A stretch of 64,000 bases of DNA from contig OX352772.1 in the NCBI GenBank assembly GCA_947095535.1, forward strand, positions 112,513,719 to 112,577,718, read 5' to 3'. Shown here one piece after another: positions 21,130 to 31,615 of this stretch. Every line of letters starts with the position of its first letter. Positions within the stretch are counted from its first letter, which is position 1. This DNA comes from Poecilobothrus nobilitatus (lineage: Eukaryota; Arthropoda; Insecta; Diptera; Dolichopodidae). The notes under the pieces are model-generated. The model was not told the DNA's origin and made no database searches. It saw nothing but the letters and a program-made list of their open reading frames with translations. The position numbers and the translations under genes are program-made.

Positions 21130-22815
21130 TAATTTTTTTCTTCTTTCTTAGCATTACAGCCCTCTGTGAGCCAAAGCTTTCTCTCCTATCTTCCTCCATT
21201 AAATTCGATCACTGGCTAAAGCCTTATAGTTTCTAATATTCAACGTATTTAAATCTGCTTCGACCATTTCCAGTCATCTGCTTTTTGGTTTTCCTCTCGC
21301 TCGACTTCTTTGTTCGCGATGCAAGAAAATTCTTTTTAGGACTGTTTCATTCGGCACGGGGATGATGTGACCCAACCACCTTATTGTCTGCGATTTTACG
21401 AACCGAATGACGGTTTTATGTTGTATCAATGTATCGAGTTTGAAATCTGTTTGAAATCTATAAATAAGCAGTGAATATCTCTTGAGTATTCTTGTGATTT
21501 TTCAAAGATTTGACTTAACGCGAAACATTGGTTTATTGAAGATTGGTTTTTTCTGAACCCGACATCCTATCATATTCCCGAATATTTTGTACGCCACATT
21601 GAGTAGGACGATGCCTCTATAATTGCCGCAGATTTTCTTATATCCCTCTTTATGTATTGGTAAGACTATACTACCTAACCAAGCTTCAAGTATGAGTTCA
21701 TGAATTTGGTAGTGCATGTCATCACCTCCATATTTAATTAGTTCAGCTACAATCGAGTTTTCACCGCTAGCTTTCCCATTTTTCAACTTTGCAATTGCTA
21801 TTTGGATTTCTAATATTGTTGTTTGACTTATTATGTTCTCTGCTGTTTCTAATGGCAGTGTGTTGTTTGCTCCTGTACCTGGTTTGTTTAGGGTTTCCTG
21901 AAAGTGTTTGCGCCATCTTTCTAAGATTTTGTCTTCTTCCATTATCATATTATTATTGATACTATTATTGAACTATTATTGCTTCTAGATTTCGGTCCAA
22001 TGAATTCTGTAGCTGTATCCTTAATCACCTCATGTATAAGCTTCCGGTTTTCTGAGGGATTATTGTTCAAATGTTTTCGACTTTACGAGATATACTTTGT
22101 TGATAAATCAGTTTTGTAGTTTCACTTGTATTAATCTTGTCAGTGTCCCATTTCAGTCTTCTAAAGATGTTTCTATTAGAGTTAATTGTTTATTGTGTTT
22201 ATTGATAAACGTTGTCTAATCTTTATTTTAATCATATGTGATCCGAATCACAGTTGGCACCTCTACATGATTTTTTCATGTCCAAAATTGAAGTCTCATG
22301 TCTTTTGTCTACCAGTACGTGATCAATTTGATTCGCTCATCGTTGGCCTGGTACCTTCCATGTTTGTTTATGAATTCTCTTGTGTTGAAATGAAACACTA
22401 CTTATCCATAGATTGTTTTCTGAAGCGAAGCTTATTAGACGCATACAATTTTCACTTGTTTCTGAGTGTAATGATTGCAATCCTGCTATATTTTTAAAGA
22501 AATTTTCTTTCCGAATTTGAGCATTTAAGTCTCCCATCATTATTATGAGATCATGTCTAGATATTTAAACTATATGCTCTGGATATATCATCATAAAAAG
22601 CTTCTTTTATTTGCTCTTCGTTGGTTTCTGTTGGTGCATACACTGATAATAGTGTAATGTTTTGAAACTTGTCTTTTAACTTCATGACGCAAACTTTATA
22701 ATTTATAGTTTCAAAAATAGCACGCTGTCACGTATTTTCTTCACGCACGGGGTCGTTGTTAAGTTAATCGATCGTTTATTCGAGGCTGTATTTGAGTTTC
22801 CATAACTACTGAAAT
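21130..22815 (-). pseudogene. RTE-like LINE remnant, copy 1
   Basis: Minus-strand non-LTR retrotransposon with an apurinic-type endonuclease and reverse transcriptase. From 22,815 down: endonuclease with a GDLNAQIRKE block and FQHKRIHKQTW (22,337-22,540), a decayed linker, then RT N-terminal and finger motifs in 21,502-21,948 (LERWRKHFQE, LKNGKASGENSI, HKEGYKKICGNYRGI). A 3' part with the WLGH-type tail motif follows to about 21,130, decayed. The 5' end is cut at the 25 kb duplication junction. This copy has a 37 bp deletion near 21,558 that copy 2 (46,519-46,556) and the right-arm copy (57,718-57,760) lack. Confidence 0.8.
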
Positions 22816-23277
22816 GGTTAAAGAATAGAAGGAAAACATAAGAAGGGAAAAAGCCACATGGAAAATTCTAAAATATAGTCTGATAGTATTAATTTTCCAA
22901 ATGGCATAAAAAACCCTTTTTATTAGTACATTTACAAAAAAATAAAAATTCAAAATTTATGTAAACAAATTTTTCAAGAAAATATAAAAAACTATTTATA
23001 AAATTATTTACAAAATTATAACTAAGTAGATAATAAACTCTTTTAACATTTAAAAAAATTTAACATAAAAACATAATTAATCATTTTAACAATTAAATTA
23101 ATAATCTCATGCATTGATTTTTAACAAAATTTTCATGAAAAAAAAAATAAACATTAAAGTTATTAATCCATTACAAATCAAGAAAAAGTTTAAAAAAATA
23201 TTTATTCAAAAATTGCAGACCATGTGAGATAAAATTTCTACTATATATATTTAGTTTTGAATTATTTTTGACTATTT
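22816..23277. other. AT-rich spacer after the duplication junction
   Basis: Begins exactly where copy 1 homology ends. I see long A- and T-rich runs and nothing recognisable. Confidence 0.5.
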
Positions 23278-23361
23278 TTTTGTCTTTCCTTCTTGGATTC
23301 CTTAGCTTTTTGTTCTTCTTCAATTATTAATTTTTCCTTTAAACATTTGGTTTCCTTTTTA
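23278..23361 (-). pseudogene. C-terminal part of unidentified coding remnant
   Basis: Minus strand reads a Lys/Glu-rich tail (KETKCLKEKLIIEEEQKAKE...), which ends near 23,278. It appears to be the continuation of the remnant at 24,633-25,015, interrupted by the inserted element at 23,362-24,630. A charged tail of this kind is common at the end of DNA transposases, but I do not recognise the family. Confidence 0.35.
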
Positions 23362-24630
23362 GCACATTTCCAAAAAAATTTTGAAAAAATGTGCTTATTA
23401 GTTTCACTCTGTCCGTCCGTCCGTCCGTCCGTCCGTCTGTTTACAAAACTTCTACACCGTTAAAGATAGAGAAAAAAAATTTTAACCATAGGTAGGTCTC
23501 ATAAAAAAAATAATTTTGTGGAACAACTTTTTCATGTAGCCCCCCCCATTACGGAGCTACAGCCCCTCAAACTTTGAAAAAGCCTTATTTTTAAATGCAT
23601 ATATCTTATGTTCTACTTAAGATTTTTTCAATCTGAAAACGTCATTCGACAGGTATTTCTTTTATCTTTGTAAATTAATATCAAAATTATACAATTTTTT
23701 TAAATTTAGTATTTAAATTTACCGTTATGTGAAAACCAAATTTTGCATGATTTTTCTACTTTCATAACTCCGGCACGCTTCTAGATAGAAGCTTGAAATT
23801 TTGAGGCAAGAAAGAACTTTTAGAATTAGTATAAGTTTGCTCAGAAAATTTTTTCGGACCACCCCCTGTTTATGAGCTATTAGGGCTTAAAAATTGAAAA
23901 TTTGCTATTTTTAAACACCTGTAACTTAGGAACCTGTACACATTTTACTTCTGCAAGACATAAAAATTAAAGCTACAATAATGTATTTTTACGTGTGTTA
24001 AATGTTTATTTTAATTGTAAAGGGTTCCAAAGTTGCCGCTCTTCAAAATTGCGAAAAAGCCCCATTTTCAGATGTATATATCTCGGGCTCTGCGTAATAA
24101 TTTTGCAATCTAAAACCGCCAGAAGATCGGAAATTTTATTATCTATATAAAACAATATCAAAATTATGTGATATTTTGTAATTTACAATTTAAATTTACC
24201 GTTATGTGAAAACCACATTTTGCATGAAATTTCTTTTTTCATAAATCCGGCACCCCTTTAGATAGGAACCTGAAATTTTGAGACAGGAAAGAACTTTTAG
24301 AATTAGTATAAGTTTCCTCAGAAAATTTTTTGGTAACACCCCCTCTTTAAGAGTTATTACGCCTCAAAAATTGAAAATTTCATATTTTTAGACACCTGTA
24401 ACTTAGGCACCTGTACAAATTTTTCTTCGGCAAGACATAAAAATTAAAGCTTCAATAATATATTTTTACGTGTGTTAACGGCTTTTCTTAGTTATATAGG
24501 ATTCCGGACTTATAGCCCCTCAAAATTTCAAAAATGTCCTATTTTCACATTTTTTCTTATTAAATGAAATTTTCAAATTTTTGTGTAAGTCACACTTCTA
24601 AACAGTTTGTATTGAGTTTTGGAAATGTGC
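23362..24630. mobile_element. 1.27 kb noncoding element with terminal inverted repeats
   Basis: The left end GCACATTTCCAAAA (23,362-23,375) is the exact inverted repeat of the right end TTTTGGAAATGTGC (24,617-24,630). Inside are a (GTCC)n tract (23,410-23,438) and about two and a half direct units of ~477 bp: ACCGTTATGTGAAAACCA at 23,721 and 24,198, with matching GAACTTTTAGAATTAGTATAAGTTT, ACACCTGTAACTTAGG and TTTTTACGTGTGTTAA blocks. No open frame of a transposase. The flanks TTAAAAGC and TAAAAAGG (minus-strand orientation) could be an eroded 8 bp target-site duplication. Part of it is related to 11,250-11,560. Confidence 0.65.
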
Positions 24631-24632
24631 GC

Positions 24633-25015
24633 TTTTAAAAACCGTTGGTTTACATTCTACCTTGTTTAATAACAAACCGATTAGTAATTCTAAAAATTTA
24701 ATTTTATGAGTAAAGCATTTTTCATTTTCGTTGAACCACGTAGAATATTTATCCGATTTATTAGTAGCTTCCAAACAACAATATAAAATGTTTTTTTTAA
24801 GTTCTTTTGATGAAAGTTTTGAGAAAAAAAGTGATCAAATATATTGATTTGAAATTGGGTCAATTCAAAAAAATTTTCTGTTGGCGCTTTTAAATGGACA
24901 ATATCTGAGTCATTTTTGTAGTTTTTTTGAAAAATAAATTGTTCCGACTCAAGTAATAAAGAGCTTTCAGAAGTCTTAAAAAATAAATCGTTACATGAAT
25001 TACATGAATGAATAA
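24633..25015 (-). pseudogene. Unidentified coding remnant interrupted by the TIR element
   Basis: The minus strand from about 25,015 reads a peptide-like frame: HSCNSCND (paired Cys), SSLLLESEQFIFQKNY, APTENFFELTQFQ, then after one frameshift near 24,815 LKKNILYCCLEATNKSD, WFNENEKCFTHKIKFLELL and NKVECKPTVFKS. The composition and conserved-looking Trp/Cys/Glu spacing are unlike random AT-rich frames. It stops at the inserted element and resumes at 23,361. I guess a DNA-transposon transposase C-terminus, without a family. Confidence 0.45.
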
Positions 25016-25029
25016 AATTTTTTAGTTAT

Positions 25030-25930
25030 TTAAAGCGCGGGGTTTTATTTTTTGTTATTGTTTTTCTGTTATGATTTTTTTAGTTATTGGGAGCGCGCTT
25101 TTTATTAATATTGGAAAGTGATTTGGAGAACAAGTGAATTTGCAATAAAAGGTGAAGTGGAAATTTACTTAGTTGGTGATTATAATTTATTTAAAATTTG
25201 AAAAATTAATATTATCATCTTAATCAAATAATTATAATTCAATCAAATAATTATAATCAAAATGTAAGTATTAATATATGGCCACCTATATATAAACTAT
25301 ATATGTAATATATAGCTATATAAGTTTTAAAAATTATTTACTTTTACTAGTACTAGGTATATCATGACTATATATTTACTCTAAGTAGGAAAAGAAACTT
25401 TTATTTCAGTGAATCTGTAATTTAACATTGATTTGTTCCCTTATTACCTTAAGTTTATTTATTAAAACAAAATATTTAATAAAAGTCACTTATTATCACT
25501 TATCTAATTTTTTATTTATTTACCTACTTCAATACGTTATGTTCTTATACATGCATAATAAAATCATTTTTAATTTTATTAAACACACACATACGCTATT
25601 TAATACGTTTTATATATGTCAGCCAAAAATTATTAAACATTCAAATTCTAATAATTTCAAATCTAATAAACATACGTACAAACAAATAAGAATGAAACGA
25701 ATAAAAAAAAATATTACCACTACCATACCACTACAATTATAAAATAGTATAAATATGAAAAGAATATATTTCATTTTTTTATAAGCTGCAAATAAATATT
25801 ATTTCTGTATAAATTTTTTGTTCAAAATATGTTAATCTGCAACAAAACAGAATTTTGGGGTTCTATATTTTGTGCAGAAATGGTTTAAAAAATTTGTTCG
25901 GTGTAAATACTCTATGTATATGATTTCTTT
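25030..25930. other. AT-rich stretch, copy 2
   Basis: Counterpart of 90-960, with ~35-40 bp additional sequence at about 25,780-25,815 (ATAAGCTGCAAATAAATATT). No gene seen. Confidence 0.6.
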
Positions 25931-25935
25931 ATGGC

Positions 25936-27220
25936 TGAATATTTTAAATTGGTATAAAAATATGAAAACTTTTTAAAGTTTGGTTTAGAAATTTCAAAAC
26001 TTGGTTTAAATACAAAATTATTATAAAAGTTTCAACATATTTACCAAAAGTCAAATTTACATTCTATTATAACAATTTTAGTTCTCCTAACCTTATTTAA
26101 AAAAATTAGTAGGGTGAAGATATGAAAACTTTTTAAAGTTTGGTTTAAAAATTTCAAAACTTGGTTTAAATACAAAATTATTATAAAAGTTTCAACATAT
26201 TTACCAAAAGTCAAATTTACATTCTATTATAACAATTTGAGTTCTCCTAACCTTATGTAAAAAATTAGTAGGGTGAAGATATGAAAAGTTTTTAAAGTTT
26301 GGTTTAAAAGTTTATTATTATTAAAGTTTATTGATTATTCTAAATTTAACTTAGCGGTTAGTATATCAGTTATGTTTTAATTTGAAATTTAAAAAGCTTA
26401 AGCTATGGTGCTGAATATTTTAAATTAGGATTTAAAAATTTCAAAGTTTGGTTTAAATACAAAATTATAATTATAGTTTAAACATATTTACCAAACGTCA
26501 AATTTACATTTGATTATAACAATTTGAGTTCTCCTAACCTTATGTAAAAAATTAGTAGGGTGAAGATATGAAAAGTTTTTAAAGTTTGCTTTAAAAGTTT
26601 TTAAAGTTTATTATTATTAAAGTTTATTGATTATTCTAAATTTAACTTAGTGGTTAATATATCAGTTATGTTTTAATTTGAAATTTAAAAGGCTTAAGCT
26701 ATGGGGCTAAATATTTTAAATAAGGATAAAAATATGAAGAGTTTTTAAAGTTTGGTTTAAATACAAAATTATTATTAAAGTTTAAACATATTTACCAAAC
26801 GTCAAATTTACATTCGATTATAACAATTTGAGTTCTCCTAACCTTATGGAAAAAAATTAGTAGGGTGAAGATATGAAAAGTTTTTAAAGTTTGGTTTAAA
26901 AGTTTTTAAAGTTTATTGTTATTAAAGTTTATTGATTATTCTAAATTTAACTTAGTGGTTAGTACATCAGTTATGTTTTAATTTGAAAGCTAAAAGGCTT
27001 AAGCTATAGTGCTGAATGTTTTAAATTAGGATTTAAAACTTTCAAAGTTTGGTTTGAATATAAAATTTTTATTAAAGTTTAAACATATTTACCAAACGTC
27101 AAAATTACATTCCATTATAACAATTTAAGTTCTTCTAATCTTATGCAAAAAAATTGGTAAGGTGAAGATATGAAAAGTTTTTAAAGTTTATTATTATTAA
27201 AGTTTAAACTTTAATATTTA
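25936..27220. repeat. Outer subrepeat array, left arm, copy 2
   Basis: Direct repeats with the marker GGTGAAGATATG at about 26,113, 26,272, 26,559, 26,863 and 27,160. The unit between 26,272 and 26,559 (287 bp) has no counterpart in copy 1. It carries its own substitutions, for example CTTAGCGGTTAG where neighbours have CTTAGTGGTTA. Confidence 0.85.
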
Positions 27221-27723
27221 CTTGAAAAAAAAGTTTGATTTGAATAGGTACATAAAGAAATGTATACAAAATAATTTTAAATGAAATGTTTTGTTATAAT
27301 AAATATATTATTTATAAAATAAATAATAAAAGTTTTGAGCTAAACGGTTGAAATATAATGAAATATTATGAACTTTGAGAAGTTTTATAGTTAAATTAAA
27401 AGTTATAAATAATCAGATAAATTTAAATTTTATCTAAAGTTTTACTGTCAATTATATTTTTATATTTAACAAACGTTTTTTATTTGTCTCTGGTTTTATT
27501 TAAAGCTTTCAACAGCTTAAAAACTTCGCTAAGCTAAAAGTGATTAAACAAACTTAAGATTCAATTTTTTTTTTTTGTAATAATAAAAAAACAAGCTTGT
27601 TCCTGTTGTTTTAAATTATACGTACATATTTGTTTTTTATTGATCTTTAAATTATATTTTTTTTATTAAAACTAACTTTTTTATATAACTTTATTAAAAT
27701 TTCTTATACACCTGAATTTTTGA

Positions 27724-28007
27724 CAGTACCTATATAGGACAAACAGGTAGAAATTTCGCGATTCGTTATTCGGAACACATTAGAGAACTTAATAAAGTGG
27801 ATTCCAAATCCAAATCCAACTTAATGGAAAAAAAACCATTCTAGCAATATAAATAACCTGAAAATCTTACATATTGATAAAAAAGGTAAAAAGTTGGATT
27901 TATTGGAATCTCTAGAAATTAAAAAAGCTATAAAACAAAATAAATCAATTTCGAACGAACAATTAGAATTACGAAATTCACCTATGTTAAATATAGGAAA
28001 TATATGA
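27724..28007 (+). pseudogene. Penelope-like GIY-YIG nuclease fragment, left arm, copy 2
   Basis: Same fragment as at 2,467-2,750, with the same YIGQTGRNF motif and the same A-run frameshift, so the break predates the tandem duplication. Confidence 0.75.
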
Positions 28008-28090
28008 AATCACCTATGTTTAGATTTGTAATTATTTAGTAGGTATAAATGTAATATTAAAAAATAGGAAAATTATTCATGTTTAGTATT

Positions 28091-28149
28091 AAATTGTATT
28101 CGCCCTCATGATGGCAGTGATACCGAAATATATATAGGCTTTATAATAA
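28091..28149 (+). ncRNA. Degenerate hammerhead-like motif, left arm, copy 2
   Basis: Same mutated box (CTCATGA) as in copy 1 left arm at 2,834-2,892. CGAAA and TATATATA are kept. Confidence 0.4.
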
Positions 28150-28299
28150 ATAAATATAATATTTTAAGAATTATAAAAATAAAATATTAATAAAATTATT
28201 TTGTGGACAAAAAGTATAAATAAAAACCAATTTTTTCTTCAATAAATCTAATAAAGATGTTCCACAAACTTACGGTTGGAAAAATTTAAGGATTATGTA

Positions 28300-31086
28300 T
28301 TTGTTTGTTAAGTCAACTAATAGTTTGGCAATTTTACCTGTTGGTGGAACTTTGTTTTCAGCACAAAAAGGAAAATCATTGTGCAAATCATGTAAATGTT
28401 GTGGGTAATCTAAATTCATTCTAAAACGTAACCAGTTTCCGAATCATCGGCAACTGAAAGCACATCAATATTTTCAGTAACGTCAACCCACTGAAAATCT
28501 TTATGTGGTAAATATTGGATCATTGCCCATCCATATAAATTGTTAGCGTCTTCATATACTGTGTATTTGGAAGGTTCTTTTCTTTTATAAGATTCTCCCA
28601 TGAATTTATTATTTGCTACTGAATGTCTAAGTGAGCACTGACTTATTCCACCATGTATCCCTTTTTTAGGGAAATTATACATATCAATATCAGTTAATAA
28701 TTGTAATTTGATATCCGTGTATTTTAACATAACTGCCCATGACAAACCTGGGGTAGTATAAAAATTTGTAGGATCTAACTAAAGAATAGATTTATAGTAT
28801 TTTTCGAAAGTTTTCAAAAACATCAGTCAAAATAAGCACATCTGTTTTAAGGTAAAGTTTTAAATAGTCCCATAAGTTTTGACATTCAAACGTATTCCAT
28901 ACATATAACTGCATGAATGTAGTTTTCATCGGAACATGATGTGTTTGTCATTTGATTGATAAAAGCTTCTTGTGAAGGTAAACTTCTTTCGTCAAGTCGT
29001 TCAAAGGAATTTAAATACTCATAGGGAAAAACTCCCTTTCGGGTCATAAGTTTAATTTTTTCATTATTATTGAATTCTTTTTTTATATGAAACAAATCAT
29101 TTTCATTTAAATTTTTACATAAAGAATCAATGCTAGAAGCCATAAATCTAAAGTTATCGAGAAAACGTAAATAAAATGAATGATTTTTATCTATTGTAAT
29201 TTTTTTAGATAATGAAATATAACGTTCTTTATTCAAAGGAATGACACCAATATGCCCATTCACTTCGTTTAATTTTTAAATAAAAGATGGCAATCATAGC
29301 CGAAAAAATTGTAAAAAAATATAGGAAACAAATTTAGTCGCCTATATAATAAATTACATTTAGAATGAGCGGGTCCTCTATAATTACCAGTAAAGTGACA
29401 ATTGTCTCTAATTCTATCATTAAAAGCTAAATGCTTACCACATATTTACCTGACATTTAATTAATTCATGACAATTTTTCTGAATTAATTGTTGAAGCTG
29501 CTCATCAAATGTTAACAGATTCATTGGCTTTGGCATCATAAAAATATTTTTATATAATTCACTACATGTTTTTGTTAACGATATGACAAATTCCTTAGCA
29601 CAGTTAGCTCCAACAAACTATTTCTAACAGCTTTGACTATCATCAAAAGAACATTTAATGTAGTACGAGAAAGTTACTGGAACATGTTGATGAATATTTG
29701 TTGTTGAAGACATCATTGGATTGGAACTGCATGTTGCAATAGGTTATAAAATACTCTCAGACGCTACATAAATAACAAAAGGTGTTTCTAATTGTTGTTG
29801 ATAATTTTTAAACTCGAGTGTATTTTTCTCAATAGATGGAAACTTTGTAACGACTTTATTGCACTCCATTTTGTGTAAATCACGCTGTTGTAATGTATAA
29901 AAATGTTGCAAGCACATATTACAAATATAAATTTTATGTATATGTTTTGTTACAGAACTACTTAATCTTTATAAATTTTTAATATAGACAAAATGAAATT
30001 TATCATCCTTTTCCAAAAGCAATAAATTTACATGGTATTTTTTCACATTTTCTTAAATAGAATGGTTCTACAACCTCATATTTTTTATTAATGACTTCCA
30101 GTCCAAACAAATTAATACTTATTTCACTATTTAGTTCTTCAAATAAATTTAACTCGTTCAATTTAGCTGGAAATTGCATAGCGCTAATATTACATCACCA
30201 AACTTTAGCTCGACTATGGGTAGAGAAATATTATTAAGTTTATATGAAGATGTTCGTTCAGCATTTTGAATACAAGCTTGTAAAGCTGATACTAAACACC
30301 ACTTCAAACAGAAGTTATCTTTATTTTGAATATTAATGCATGCTTTTTTGTCTTCTATGCTTTTCGGTAGTTTAATATAACTACACACACGTATTGCTTC
30401 AAATTTATTGATATTTATTTCAATATGTAAAATCCTGATTAACGCCCAGCCACTGTCTTTTTCTTGGAAGTCTTCTGCTTGTTGTTGAATAATTTCTTTA
30501 GCCTTTTCAAAAAAATCATTAAGATCATCTGCTTGTGTAATACTAAACATTCGAGTTTGAAAATATTTGATTGATATATTTTCAAACTCTCCTTCTGTTG
30601 GCTTTATGCCTTTATATATTCGCCAAAAAGCTCAAGATTTACTTTTATAACGTTGTGCTTTTTTAATGATTGCATCAATAATTCAATTACACCGGTCTGA
30701 GCATTTTCCAGAAAATGTGATGGGTTTAGTATGCTTTCATCATCATTATCTCTAAAAAACGTTTCTATTCTATTTTGAAAACATTAATTAATATGTCTAA
30801 CATTAGATCTAATTACTTCTGCCGCATTACTTTTATGCTTATTTGTTCGGATCCACAAAGTTCCACAAAGTGTTTGTAACGTTTGATTTGCACTTACTGC
30901 AAAATTTTACATTTTCCAAATTTTTTTGATGTTTTAATAAACTATCATTTCTATTAAATGATTTTTTACATATTTCACAATTATGTTTTAATTGCGTTTC
31001 ACATTTATGACCTTTTAAATTGTCAGATCTTGTGAACACTTTTTCACATTTATCACATTCCAATTTAATTCATTTGTTTTCTGAAC
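28300..31086 (-). pseudogene. Protein-primed DNA polymerase B pseudogene, left arm, copy 2
   Basis: Copy of 3,040-5,820. The pieces are zinc fingers (30,839-31,063), N-terminal block (30,158-30,550), exonuclease-like block (28,886-29,263) and the palm start with motif A (28,416-28,745). Here the GIHGGISQ segment is complete because the 9 bp missing in copy 1 near 3,395 are present. The stop near 30,786 and the frameshifts in the middle are shared with copy 1. Motif C is absent. Confidence 0.85.
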
Positions 31087-31169
31087 TAATTTTTTTCTTT
31101 TTTTGTTGTTAGTGTCCTTTTCTTATATGAAAACAATATTAATTTAGTCTATAAATGACTTTAAGTCCG

Positions 31170-31541
31170 TTACCAGAATCGGTTATTATTGAAAATTAAA
31201 TATTCCTTTCACTTTTTTATATAGTGTTATGATAAAATAACATAAAAAATTTTGTGTATATCTTAAATACTTCGACATCTATTATAAAAAGTACAAGCAA
31301 TTTTTCACATCATGATTTTGTTGGTATATAGTTTCAATTTTGTAATAATTTGATTAATATGCAACATTGTAGTAATTCATTAGAAAACCTCAATATTCAT
31401 TTTATGTTCTGATATGTTATATATACATTCAAATTATGCAATCTAGTTAGTTTAGGTTTATCTATATAGAATTAGAAAAATTTGTATATATATACAATTG
31501 ACTTCTTGAGTTGACGTGTTAAATCAGTGAATTTAACACTA
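31170..31541. other. Unique centre of the foldback, copy 2
   Basis: Same 372 bp unpaired centre as 5,904-6,275, apparently unchanged. Confidence 0.7.
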
Positions 31542-31615
31542 AGTTAAAGTCATTTATAGACTAAACTAAATTAATATTGTTTTCATATAAGAAAAGGACA
31601 CTAACAAAAAAAAAA

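Larger units (their letters stand above)
1..22815. repeat. 25 kb tandem duplication, copy 1 (left end off window)
   Basis: The whole stretch recurs in direct orientation 24.94-25.27 kb downstream. The local offset changes only at indels: about 24,938 at position 490, 24,971 at 1,300, 25,257 at 2,467, 25,266 at 3,620-8,545, 24,972 at 11,386, 24,965 at 14,863-18,060 and 24,994 at 22,186. Homology to copy 2 stops at 22,815, inside an RTE-like LINE, where this copy runs into sequence that starts copy 2. The left ~2.1 kb of this copy should lie outside the window. By eye the copies are nearly identical over most of their length; I did not compute a percentage. Confidence 0.95.

Noticed and set aside
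22186..22497. 103-codon plus-strand open frame
   Set aside because: Antisense to the LINE endonuclease on the minus strand.
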